Assembly: GCA_964611385.1 (NCBI GenBank)
Contig: CAZSXS010000062.1
Location: 1-22,330 of the forward strand
Length of the DNA stretch: 22,330 nt
DNA from: CAZSXS01 sp964611385
GTDB taxonomy: Bacteria > Bacillota > Clostridia > Lachnospirales > CAYPQA01
Reading direction: 5' to 3'
Shown: positions 1 through 6,637 of the stretch, one piece after another
Layout of the letters: the number at the start of each line of letters is the position of its first letter
Numbering within the stretch: position 1 is the stretch's first letter
The notes under the pieces: model-generated
Databases searched by the model: none
Seen by the model: the letters and a program-made list of their open reading frames with translations, nothing else
Told to the model about the DNA's origin: nothing
Made by a program: the position numbers and the translations under genes

Positions 1-91
1 CTTTTAGTTTCATAGGTTTTTTTAGCTGTCCTTGACAATGGTTCCACTTTATAAGTCCAATGGCTTTTTTGATTTATTCAGCATAGAACCC

Positions 92-835
92 TTATCCTTG
101 AAGGGCTTGATTGCTTACCTCCGGCGGAAGGGTATCGTAGTGATCCTCTTGTTGCGAGTTTTTGTACAGGGAGGCAAGAGCAGAGGGGTCACTGATCCTT
201 TTGATCGCCGCATGAACAATTCTCTCGTTGTAAGAACGACTTTTGGCTATGTCTGCAAGAATGAACGGATCGGTGATTCTTTCTAGAGCCTCCAAGCACA
301 GTGCCTCATAGGGAGAGTGTTTTACAATAATGCGAAGCGCAGATTGATCGCTTATGCTTTCGAGCAGTAGTTGGAACCGCTCATTTCCTGTAAGCTTATC
401 AGCGGGGTTATAAAGGCTGATGGCCACACGAGCCAGTAAGGCTTGATCGCTGATCCCCTTGATTACTTCCGGAATCGGATTCTTGTTCCGGAGATTTCTT
501 GTGATATTGGCAAGTAATGTTTGCTCGCTTATGCATTCTATCGCTTCCAGTAGTAGCTCCTGATGCTTGGCTTTTTGGGCGGTAGGCACAGGCAAAGACA
601 AATCGCTGATCTTTTTGATTGCTGCTTCACGCAACAAAATCTCATTTTCTTCTTGCAGGGCTATGCCTGCCAATACAGCCGGATCTGTTATTTTTTCAAC
701 TGCCGCCTTCCGCACAGCCAAAAGCGGCGCTTCATACGCTACTTTGACCAGTTGTTTCTGATTGACCATTTTTTCTACTGCTTTCAGAGCTCTTTTAACA
801 TCCTTTTTCATCCACACAGGACTAAAGATTTCCAT
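92..835 (-). CDS. HEAT-like repeat protein with recurring ISDP/ISDQ motifs
   Basis: The protein has about 247 residues and is built almost entirely of 25-40 residue helical repeats. Each carries a motif of the type I-S/T-D-x-x-x-L-A-x-I-A; examples are ITDPAVLAGIAL, ISDQALLARVAI, ITDPFILADIAK and ISDPSALASLYK. I count seven, with a degenerate eighth (VSNQALQG) at the C-terminus. It has no signal peptide or membrane segment, so it should be a cytoplasmic solenoid, probably a protein-binding scaffold. A GTG at 839-841 is in frame, but the AAGGA box (minus strand, about 845-849) lies only 3 nt from it and 9 nt from the ATG at 833-835, so I prefer the ATG. Its promoter at 906-934 diverges from the ThuA-like cluster. 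No partner or function can be assigned. Gene reality is well supported by the repeat periodicity, promoter and RBS. Confidence 0.8.
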   Translation of the reverse strand: MEIFSPVWMKKDVKRALKAVEKMVNQKQLVKVAYEAPLLAVRKAAVEKITDPAVLAGIALQEENEILLREAAIKKISDLSLPVPTAQKAKHQELLLEAIECISEQTLLANITRNLRNKNPIPEVIKGISDQALLARVAISLYNPADKLTGNERFQLLLESISDQSALRIIVKHSPYEALCLEALERITDPFILADIAKSRSYNERIVHAAIKRISDPSALASLYKNSQQEDHYDTLPPEVSNQALQG

Positions 836-905
836 TTTCACCAGTCCTTTCTGCTACATGTAATAACGGGAACAGCCGAGTCAAGCATGTCTATTTGTTG
901 TACGC

Positions 906-934
906 ATTATACAGCATAAACATTCTATTGACAA
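906..934 (-). promoter_or_regulatory. sigma-A type promoter for the HEAT-like gene
   Basis: On the minus strand there is TTGTCA (929-934), a 17-bp spacer, and a perfect TATAAT (906-911). Transcription would begin near 899, leaving about 60 nt before the ATG at 835. Confidence 0.7.
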
Positions 935-976
935 TTAAAGCTGCTCGACTCAAAACGACTCTATTGCATTCAATTA

Positions 977-1036
977 GCAATGGTGATATCATTGCCCGTG
1001 AAAAAGCAATAAAAGTACAATAAGCGGCAAAGCCGC
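977..1036 (+). promoter_or_regulatory. leader of the ThuA-like cluster: inverted repeat and small hairpin
   Basis: GCAATG (977-982) and CATTGC (990-995) form an inverted repeat around a 7-nt centre and could be an operator. GCGGC-AAA-GCCGC (1024-1036) is a short hairpin ending 4 nt before the GGAGG box at 1041-1045. I could not find a convincing -35/-10 pair for the plus-strand cluster here. A TTGACA exists at 928-933 but has no -10 at proper spacing. Confidence 0.35.
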
Positions 1037-1051
1037 AGATGGAGGTTATTG

Positions 1052-1774
1052 ATGAAAAAGGCATTGATTGTACAGGGAGGCTGGGACGGACATGAGCCAA
1101 AGCTTACCTCGAAACGCTTTGCAGCCATGCTGGAGGAAGAAGGTTTCGAAACACAAATATCCGATACCTTGGATTGTTTTGAAGACCTAGAGGCCTTAAA
1201 GAAGCTGCACCTGATTGTTGCCTGTTGGACCATGGGGGAAATCAAGCGAGAATATTCCCAAAATGTTGCTCTGGCTGTAGGCTCAGGGGTGGGTCTTGCA
1301 GGCTGTCACGGAGGCATGTGTGACTCCTTCCGTCAGGACACAGAATGGCAGTTTATGACCGGCGGTCAATGGGTCAGTCACCCCGGCGGCGACGGCGTTG
1401 AGTACATGGTGAATATTTGCAAGGGTTCTAGTCCCATCATCGAAGGACTGGAAGATTTCCTCGTTTGCAGCGAGCATTATTACCTGCACATTGACCCGGC
1501 AATCGAAGTGTTGGCTTCTACTCGTTTTCCTTGCGTCAGCTATTACCACATCTCAAATAAGCCTGTAGATATGCCCGTGGCCTGGACAAAGTTTTGGGGG
1601 AACGGCCGGGTATTTTATACCTCTCTGGGGCATCATGATGATGTATTTGATCATTCCCCCAATGCAGCCATCCTAATGAAACGGGGTATGCTCTGGGCGG
1701 CTGCCGGTAAAGATGTGGTTCTAACTCAGGGACTGACAACAGAACGTTTTGAAAATAAGGCTAAGATGTATTAA
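1052..1774 (+). CDS. ThuA-like domain protein
   Basis: The 240-residue protein fits the ThuA family (class I glutamine-amidotransferase-like fold). It starts with a beta strand into VQGGWDGHEP. It has a central GCHGGMCDSF with a following WQFMTGGQWVSHPGG segment, then EGLEDFLVCSEHYYLH, and a C-terminal GRVFYTSLGHHDDVF. In rhizobia ThuA works with the oxidoreductase ThuB on trehalose and related disaccharides through 3-keto intermediates. The gene 45 bp downstream is a Gfo/Idh/MocA oxidoreductase, which makes a similar oxidation-then-cleavage role plausible here; the substrate is unknown. The ATG at 1052 is chosen over the TTG at 1049 because GGAGG (1041-1045) lies 6 nt from the ATG but only 3 nt from the TTG. 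No signal peptide is visible, so it is cytoplasmic. Confidence 0.85.
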   Translation: MKKALIVQGGWDGHEPKLTSKRFAAMLEEEGFETQISDTLDCFEDLEALKKLHLIVACWTMGEIKREYSQNVALAVGSGVGLAGCHGGMCDSFRQDTEWQFMTGGQWVSHPGGDGVEYMVNICKGSSPIIEGLEDFLVCSEHYYLHIDPAIEVLASTRFPCVSYYHISNKPVDMPVAWTKFWGNGRVFYTSLGHHDDVFDHSPNAAILMKRGMLWAAAGKDVVLTQGLTTERFENKAKMY

Positions 1775-1819
1775 GGAATCCGTCCCAAGGTCTGAATCAA
1801 TTATATAAGGAGGATAATT

Positions 1820-2920
1820 ATGGTAAAAATTGGTATTGTTGGAATTGGTGCCATCAGTGGAATTTACTTAGAAAATATCACCCATGTTTTCAAAGAGATT
1901 GAAATCATCGGTGTTTGTGATTTGGTTCGAGAGAGAGCCGAAAAGGCAGTGGAAAAGTATCAGATTCCCAAGCTCTATGAAGATATGCATGAACTTTTCT
2001 CGGACAAGGAAGTGGATATTGTCTTGAATCTGACCCGTCCTTATGAGCATTTTGAGGTCACGAGTGCAGCCATCAAGGCCGGAAAGCATGTTTATTCCGA
2101 GAAACCTCTGGGTGCTACCTATGAGGAAGGAATTAAGCTGGTTCAAATGGCTAAGGAAGCAGGCGTTGAAATCGGAGGTGCGCCGGATACCTTCCTGGGT
2201 GCCGGTATTCAAACTTGCCGGAAGCTTATTGACGACGGCTTCATTGGTACCCCTGTGGGTGCTAGTGCCTTCATGGTGTGCCGGGGGCATGAAACTTGGC
2301 ATCCTGACCCTGAGTTTTATTATAAATTTGGTGGCGGTCCCATGTTGGATATGGGCCCCTATTATCTGACAGCTCTGGTAAACCTGTTGGGGCCCATTGT
2401 TAAAACGACAGGTTTTGTAAAAAAATCCTTCCCTAAAAGAACCATTACCAGTGAACCCTTTAACGGGAAGGTCATTGATGTAGATGTACCCACCTATATC
2501 ACCGGAATCATGGAATTTGAGCAAGGTGCAATCGGCAGTATTTTTACGACCTTTGACGCCTACAGGGCCGAAGTGCCTCGCATTGAAATCTATGGTTCAG
2601 AGGGAACCTTGTCTGTGCCTGATCCCAATACCTTCGGTGGCCCTGTACGCCTATTTAGAGCGGAAGAGAAAGAGTTTAAAGACATGCCGCTGATGTTCGG
2701 CTATGCGGAGAATTCCAGGGGTCTTGGACTTGCGGATATGGCGAAAGCCATTGAAATGAAGCGGCTGCACAGAGCTAACAGAGATGTAACCATGCATGTG
2801 TTGGAAGTCATGACGAGCTTTGCGAAGAGTTGCGAAACAGGGCAACATATCCGCATTGGCACAAAACCCGCCCGCCCGGAACCCATGAGCAATTATTTGA
2901 AGGGACGTTTCTCGTGCTAA
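1820..2920 (+). CDS. Gfo/Idh/MocA family NAD(P)-dependent oxidoreductase
   Basis: The 366-residue protein has an N-terminal Rossmann fold: VKIGIVGIGAISGIYLENI is a dinucleotide-binding glycine motif in which the last position is not the usual Gly. VYSEKPLG near residue 95 carries the family's conserved catalytic Lys. The C-terminal alpha/beta domain contains GGGPMLDMGPYYLTAL, where the family places its catalytic Asp and usually a His; here the residues after Gly are PYY. The family oxidises or reduces sugars, inositols and their derivatives. With the ThuA-like gene just upstream it resembles the ThuB-ThuA pair that makes and cleaves 3-keto sugars. The AAGGAGG box ends 7 nt before the ATG. 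Its stop overlaps the next gene's GTG start (GTGCTAA), which implies translational coupling. The substrate cannot be read from sequence. Confidence 0.9.
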   Translation: MVKIGIVGIGAISGIYLENITHVFKEIEIIGVCDLVRERAEKAVEKYQIPKLYEDMHELFSDKEVDIVLNLTRPYEHFEVTSAAIKAGKHVYSEKPLGATYEEGIKLVQMAKEAGVEIGGAPDTFLGAGIQTCRKLIDDGFIGTPVGASAFMVCRGHETWHPDPEFYYKFGGGPMLDMGPYYLTALVNLLGPIVKTTGFVKKSFPKRTITSEPFNGKVIDVDVPTYITGIMEFEQGAIGSIFTTFDAYRAEVPRIEIYGSEGTLSVPDPNTFGGPVRLFRAEEKEFKDMPLMFGYAENSRGLGLADMAKAIEMKRLHRANRDVTMHVLEVMTSFAKSCETGQHIRIGTKPARPEPMSNYLKGRFSC

Positions 2921-3471
2921 AACGGATACTGCCTAGCTTCCTGCAACTGGAGAAATCTGCCATCTCTTTAAACAAAGGGATGATTTTTCACCTCCTGGAC
3001 TGCCGGGAGGACAGTCCCGTGTATGATGAGGTTTGTGATCAATATACAGACTGCGAGGCCCTTTTTTACCAACTGATCTGTCCCCAAGCAAAGATGACCC
3101 TTTGCGATGGGAGGGCCTACGCCATCTACACTCTAGGCGAGGAAGTATCCAAGCAGATCACTCGTTGCTTTGACATGGGGGAGTATTTGGAGGGCATGAT
3201 TTTGGATCGTATGGCGGACCAGTACTTGTATTCGCTTTACAAGCTTGTTTTGCAGGAAGTCAAGGGTAAAATCTGTGCAGTACTCTCCGAGCATCAAGAG
3301 TCTGCACATACAGCATTGCTGTTTCAAGAGCCTCTAATCCCCTTTAAAAACCTGGATCCTACTCATCAGATTGAAATTGTTGAAAAGCTTGAATTTTTAA
3401 GCTATACCGAGGGCTATATGTTAAACCCGGTTAAGTCGGGGTCTTTTATTCTGAATATAAACGAAGAGTAA
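2914..3471 (+). CDS. small protein resembling the activation domain of B12-dependent methionine synthase
   Basis: The protein has 185 residues from a GTG at 2914 that lies inside the stop of the oxidoreductase. An AAGGGA box at 2900-2905, 8 nt upstream, supports this start; the open frame runs further back, but that part only re-reads the oxidoreductase. The C-terminal stretch runs P-L-I-P-F, DPTHQIEIVEKLEF, SYTEGYMLNPVKSGSFIL. It matches in order the tail of MetH-activation-like proteins (PGY-type loop, a Gln before a helix, then T-E-x-x-M-L-x-P-x-K-S-x-S). In MetH this domain binds SAM and remethylates inactive cob(II)alamin. Stand-alone versions occur with corrinoid methyltransferases in anaerobes, often near RACo. 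The next gene is RACo-like, which supports the reading. The glycine of the PGY loop is not conserved. The family call is from memory of motifs, not from a search. Confidence 0.65.
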   Translation: MLKRILPSFLQLEKSAISLNKGMIFHLLDCREDSPVYDEVCDQYTDCEALFYQLICPQAKMTLCDGRAYAIYTLGEEVSKQITRCFDMGEYLEGMILDRMADQYLYSLYKLVLQEVKGKICAVLSEHQESAHTALLFQEPLIPFKNLDPTHQIEIVEKLEFLSYTEGYMLNPVKSGSFILNINEE

Positions 3472-3512
3472 ATGAATGTAAACAAAATAATAAGTTAAAT
3501 GAGTGTAAAAAA

Positions 3513-3624
3513 GCGGCCATACTCAGTACCGTTTAGCTCTGCAAAGCCGCCACACAAAACAATAGATTTATCATGGCTGAATATAGGCGGCTTAGAAACT
3601 GTTTTAGAGACTGAGTATAGCCGC
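3513..3624. repeat. 112-bp inverted-repeat element upstream of the RACo gene
   Basis: Two 39-bp arms (3513-3551 and 3586-3624) are inverted copies in two conserved blocks. The outer block is GCGGCCATACTCAGT against ACTGAGTATAGCCGC (14 of 15 pair). The inner block is AAGCCGCC (3544-3551) against GGCGGCTT (3586-3593), perfect. Between the blocks each arm has exactly 16 unmatched bases. A 34-bp centre separates the arms. The right arm ends just before the GGAG box and ATG of the RACo gene, so in RNA it would fold into a long stem right at the ribosome binding site. It could be a MITE-like or REP-like element, or a cis-regulatory structure. Confidence 0.7.
3590..3619 (+). repeat. dispersed 30-bp repeat, copy A
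   Basis: This is part of the right arm of the element upstream of RACo. It matches 5594-5623 at 27 of 30 positions in the same orientation, sharing GCTTAGAAA at one end and TAGAGACTGAGTATA at the other. Confidence 0.75.
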
Positions 3625-3637
3625 GGATGGAGTATTT

Positions 3638-5368
3638 ATGAAAATTTCCCTTTTACCCAAAGGCAAAAGTGTACTGGATTGCCTACTAGATAAGGGTTAC
3701 TTTATGCCCGCCTTTTGTGGAGGGCAGGGAACCTGCGGAAAATGTGCCGTAAAGATTAACCCAGCAACAGCAATTACCACGGAAGACCAGGCCTTTTTCT
3801 CAGAGGCTGAGTTGAAGGAAGGCTACAGACTGGCATGCATGGCCTATCCAACAGAAGAAGTGAGCGTGGAGTTCGAAAACAAGGACAAAGAATTTGCCGT
3901 TCTGACAGCTTACAACTCAGAGGATGATGAATCTTACGAGTCCGCCCTACGCCTGGTGCGGATTCCAAAGCAGCTTAGGAGCTACTCAAGCTTTATACAG
4001 GACTTGGAGTCTGGGGTAACCCTCAGCCTCTCTCACTATAAAAAGCTTGCAGAAATCAATGATAAGGGCTTGGATGGTTATTTACTCTTTGATTCAGCTT
4101 CCTGCCTTAGAGTATATGACCATGAGCCGAATTTTTATGGAATCGCTGTGGACATCGGAACCACTACTCTAGGTTTTGAGCTTGTGGATTTGAAAAGCAG
4201 CGCGGAACTGAAAAGCAACTTAGACTCCAAAAGCGACTCAGATTCAAAAGCAACGCAAACCTTAGCCAACGGTTCCTCTATTAATCATCAAAGAAAATTT
4301 GGAGCTGACGTCATTTCCCGTATCCTTGCATCGGAAAGCAAGTTGAAGGAACTGCAAGAAAGCATTGTAAGCGATCTCTATCAGGGCTTGCTAGCACTAT
4401 GTGAAAATGCAGGGATTTCGCCCAGTCAGGTTGTCAAGGTCGCCTTGGCTGGAAATACCACCATGATTCATTTGTTTTTGGGAATCCCTTGCCAGGCATT
4501 AGGCCATACACCTTTTACACCGACCTTGACTTCTGCTTTTGATTGCTACTTCTCCGAAATTTTTGGCGTTCAAGGGTCAAATTCATTTTCGCCAGATTGT
4601 AAGATTAGTATTTTACCAGGTGTGTCTGCTTACGTGGGTAGCGATATCACGGCTGGTTTACTGTTATGCAAAAAAGCGGAAAAGGAAACTTTTCTGTTCA
4701 TTGACATCGGAACGAATGGTGAAATGGCCCTTTGGCACCAAGGAAGGCTGATCTGCACCTCCACCGCTGCTGGTCCTGCCTTTGAGGGTGGCAATATTTC
4801 CGCTGGCACAGGTAGCGTACCTGGAGCCATTAGTAAGGTTTCTTATAGTAAAGAACAGGGCTTTCACTTTGAAACCATTAACCAACTGCCCCCTGTAGGG
4901 ATATGCGGCTCCGGAGTGATGGATCTGGTGGCTTGCCTGGTGGATCATGAACTTATCGACGAAACGGGTGTCTGTGACGAAGACTTTTCCTTGACGGATA
5001 ACATCTGCTTTACGCAGAAGGATATCCGGGAGCTTCAGCTAGCAAAGGCTGCAATCCGGGCTGGAATGGAAGTGATGTTAAAGGAGGCGGGTGTGCGCTA
5101 TGAGGACTGCGGCGTAGTTTATCTGGCAGGCGGCTTTGGTATGCATATGAACCTGAACAGTGCTGCAAGCATAGGCCTACTTCCAAAGGAACTGGTCCCT
5201 AAGGTGCATTTACTAGGCAACGCTGCCTTGGGTGGTTGTGTACGATATTTGAAAAACAAAAAAGCCGGGGACGAATGTAATCGTCTCTCCCGGCACGCAG
5301 AGGAAATCAACTTATCCACCAACAAGGAATTTAACCGACTGTTTATGGAGTACATGTATTTTGAGTAA
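3638..5368 (+). CDS. RACo-type reductive activator of corrinoid proteins (2Fe-2S plus ASKHA domain)
   Basis: The 576-residue protein uses ATP to drive reduction of inactive Co(II) corrinoid proteins to the Co(I) state. The N-terminal ferredoxin domain binds 2Fe-2S through C27, C33, C36 and C67 (FCGGQGTCGKC and RLACMAYP). A linker follows, then the ASKHA ATPase domain from about residue 165, with AVDIGTTTLGFEL, FGADVISRI, VALAGNTTMIHLFLG, FLFIDIGTNGEMAL, GICGSGVMDLVACL and VVYLAGGFGMHMN. The ferredoxin N-terminus is slightly shorter than usual. A low-complexity Ser/Asp/Lys-rich stretch (about residues 182-212, near 4190-4275) is inserted after the first phosphate motif. The start is fixed by a GGAG box 6-8 nt before the ATG. 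The MetH-activation-like gene is upstream; the corrinoid protein and methyltransferase themselves are not in the window. Confidence 0.92.
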   Translation: MKISLLPKGKSVLDCLLDKGYFMPAFCGGQGTCGKCAVKINPATAITTEDQAFFSEAELKEGYRLACMAYPTEEVSVEFENKDKEFAVLTAYNSEDDESYESALRLVRIPKQLRSYSSFIQDLESGVTLSLSHYKKLAEINDKGLDGYLLFDSASCLRVYDHEPNFYGIAVDIGTTTLGFELVDLKSSAELKSNLDSKSDSDSKATQTLANGSSINHQRKFGADVISRILASESKLKELQESIVSDLYQGLLALCENAGISPSQVVKVALAGNTTMIHLFLGIPCQALGHTPFTPTLTSAFDCYFSEIFGVQGSNSFSPDCKISILPGVSAYVGSDITAGLLLCKKAEKETFLFIDIGTNGEMALWHQGRLICTSTAAGPAFEGGNISAGTGSVPGAISKVSYSKEQGFHFETINQLPPVGICGSGVMDLVACLVDHELIDETGVCDEDFSLTDNICFTQKDIRELQLAKAAIRAGMEVMLKEAGVRYEDCGVVYLAGGFGMHMNLNSAASIGLLPKELVPKVHLLGNAALGGCVRYLKNKKAGDECNRLSRHAEEINLSTNKEFNRLFMEYMYFE

Positions 5369-5385
5369 AAAAACTTACTTCAAGA

Positions 5386-5430
5386 TAGGATAAAGTTATA
5401 CTTATATAAATTTTTGCTACAATTATCCTA
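5386..5430. repeat. inverted repeat TAGGATAA / TTATCCTA
   Basis: A perfect 8-bp inverted repeat (5386-5393 and 5423-5430) flanks 29 bp of AT-rich sequence just after the RACo stop. The arms contain TTATCC, the core of the DnaA boxes found further right. It has no T-tract, so it is not an obvious terminator. Confidence 0.45.
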
Positions 5431-5464
5431 AAACGGTCATATACTTTTTGAAATCCACATTTAT

Positions 5465-5586
5465 TAATCCACATTATCCACCAAAAATCATCAGACCCTT
5501 TTAAGAGTCTATGTTTATAATGTGGATAACCTTGTGGATAACTCGAATTTTTGTGGATAACTTCGGATGTGAATTTTTGATCCACA
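5465..5586. other. cluster of DnaA-box sequences in an AT-rich intergenic spacer
   Basis: The 261-bp spacer between two convergent genes (5369-5629) holds three perfect TTATCCACA boxes on the minus strand (5521-5529, 5533-5541, 5552-5560). One-mismatch boxes lie on the plus strand at 5465-5473 (TAATCCACA), 5474-5482 (TTATCCACC) and 5578-5586 (TGATCCACA). ATCCACATTAT (5467-5477) and ATAATGTGGAT (5517-5527) form a perfect 11-bp inverted repeat. No dnaA, dnaN or replication gene is within the window, so this is better read as a DnaA-binding cluster away from the origin than as oriC. No gene is visible in the spacer. Confidence 0.65.
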
Positions 5587-5593
5587 ATGAGTT

Positions 5594-5623
5594 GCTTAGA
5601 AAATGGTATAGAGACTGAGTATA
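5594..5623 (+). repeat. dispersed 30-bp repeat, copy B
   Basis: It matches 3590-3619 at 27 of 30 positions. The inverted left arm seen with copy A is absent here, so this looks like a half-element. It ends 6 bp before the stop of the MerR-GGDEF gene. Confidence 0.7.
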
Positions 5624-5629
5624 TAAAGC

Positions 5630-6508
5630 TTAACTGGGATTTCGTTCACAGATGATGCTGTTTTTACCTTGCTGTCTTGCTTTTTCAATGAGTTGATGAG
5701 TGTTGTCTATCATTTGTCGAAAATCTACTATATTTTTCTTTTTCTCAAAGGCAACGCCTACATAGCAGCCGACTTCACGAATACAGCCAATGGCAGAAAA
5801 ATCCCTGCTGAAGCTTTGAACATACTGTGCGGCAAGGGTTTTGATGGTTTCCTCATCGACCCTTGCTAGCAAAATAAATTCATCACCGTGTGCCCTTCCC
5901 AGTGCTATTGGTAGAGTTTCGAATGTATTGGCAAAGCGCTCATAGACCTCAACGATGACTTTATCTCCAACCGAGAATCCATATTCATCATTAATTTGCT
6001 TAAAATGCCAAAGGTCGGTACGCAAAACACAAATGGTTTCGTTCTCTGTTGCTTCTGAGAAAATACGGAGAGCTGATTCCAGGAAAAGACCCATATTCGG
6101 CATGTTTTTCATAACCTCCATGACCTTATCCTCGTCAATCTTTAACAAGTCGATCTCTTGATTCACATGAAACCCTTCTTTCTCAATGATTTTAATTAAT
6201 TTTCCAATTTGAAGCTTTTTTTGAGTGGATTCATTCAAATCCTGGGCAATGGTATTGCTCTTTTGTGTCAGCTCCCAAATGAAGCCTTCGGATTTGACAG
6301 GGGTAGTTAAGAGCGATTTAATCTCCGCCAAGGAGAAGTTTAAATTCTTTAAAATTAAAATCCATTTCAAAAAAGTACTTTGGTGCCTTGAATAGATTCT
6401 GTAACCACTTTGATCTACTGAGTCCGGCTTCAGCAGACCAATCTCATCATAATGCCTCAGCATTTTGGCTGTTACGCCGTTTTCTTTCGCGAATTCGCTG
6501 ATTTTCAT
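5630..6508 (-). CDS. MerR-type HTH regulator fused to a GGDEF-like domain
   Basis: The protein has 292 residues. Residues 1-70 form a MerR winged helix-turn-helix (MKISEFAKENGVTAKMLRHYDEIGLL, then SGYRIYS), followed by helical linker sequence to about residue 130. The C-terminal half resembles a diguanylate cyclase domain: TDLWHFKQINDEYGFSVGDKVI aligns with the usual D-x-D-x-F-K-x-I-N-D-x-x-G-x-x-x-G-D segment, then GRAHGDEF, and later RQQGKNSI. The first Gly of GGDEF is His and the second Asp of D-x-D is Trp; the metal Asp, the guanine-contact Asn and Asp, and the GDEF residues are kept. It may be active or may be a nucleotide sensor. The start at 6508 is chosen because AGGGGG lies about 8 nt upstream and the promoter occupies 6531-6561, which rules out the longer frame to 6547. 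Confidence 0.8.
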   Translation of the reverse strand: MKISEFAKENGVTAKMLRHYDEIGLLKPDSVDQSGYRIYSRHQSTFLKWILILKNLNFSLAEIKSLLTTPVKSEGFIWELTQKSNTIAQDLNESTQKKLQIGKLIKIIEKEGFHVNQEIDLLKIDEDKVMEVMKNMPNMGLFLESALRIFSEATENETICVLRTDLWHFKQINDEYGFSVGDKVIVEVYERFANTFETLPIALGRAHGDEFILLARVDEETIKTLAAQYVQSFSRDFSAIGCIREVGCYVGVAFEKKKNIVDFRQMIDNTHQLIEKARQQGKNSIICERNPS

Positions 6509-6530
6509 TCCTGATCCCCCTTTCATTATC

Positions 6531-6561
6531 AGTATAAACCTTTCCATTAGAGGAAGGTCAA
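6531..6561 (-). promoter_or_regulatory. MerR-type promoter with 19-bp spacer
   Basis: On the minus strand there is TTGACC (6556-6561), a 19-bp spacer, and TATACT (6531-6536). Within the spacer lies an imperfect dyad, ACCTTCC-N6-GGAAAGGT. An overlong 19-20 bp spacer with a dyad is the hallmark of promoters that MerR proteins untwist. It lies about 20 bp upstream of the MerR-GGDEF start, so autoregulation is likely. Confidence 0.75.
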
Positions 6562-6637
6562 TAGGGTAAGTAAAAATATTTTAGGACTTTTTAAGAAGAT
6601 AATGCTTGCTTAAAAACGAATTAAGAGGGATGCATTC

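Noticed and set aside
1..91. Terminator of the HEAT-like gene
   Set aside because: A 5-6 bp hairpin (AACCCTT with AAGGGCTT, about 88-106) overlaps the last codons and lacks a T-tract on the minus strand. I see no other feature in this end segment.
928..933. TTGACA as -35 box of a plus-strand promoter for the ThuA-like gene
   Set aside because: No -10-like hexamer occurs 16-18 bp downstream. The same bases serve better as the -35 box of the minus-strand promoter (TTGTCA at 929-934).
1868..2524. 218-codon open frame on the minus strand
   Set aside because: It is antisense to the well-supported Gfo/Idh/MocA gene and has no recognisable protein features.
3472..3637. Cobalamin riboswitch upstream of the RACo gene
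   Set aside because: The spacer is only 166 bp and is dominated by the two-arm inverted repeat. I could not find the conserved B12-box core.
5369..5629. Chromosomal or plasmid replication origin
   Set aside because: DnaA boxes and AT-rich sequence are present, but no dnaA, dnaN, repA or partition gene lies within the window and the flanking genes are metabolic. A DnaA-binding cluster is the more careful reading.
6509..6547. Upstream start for the MerR-GGDEF protein
   Set aside because: The extra 13 codons would overlap the RBS and the -10 box of the gene's own promoter.
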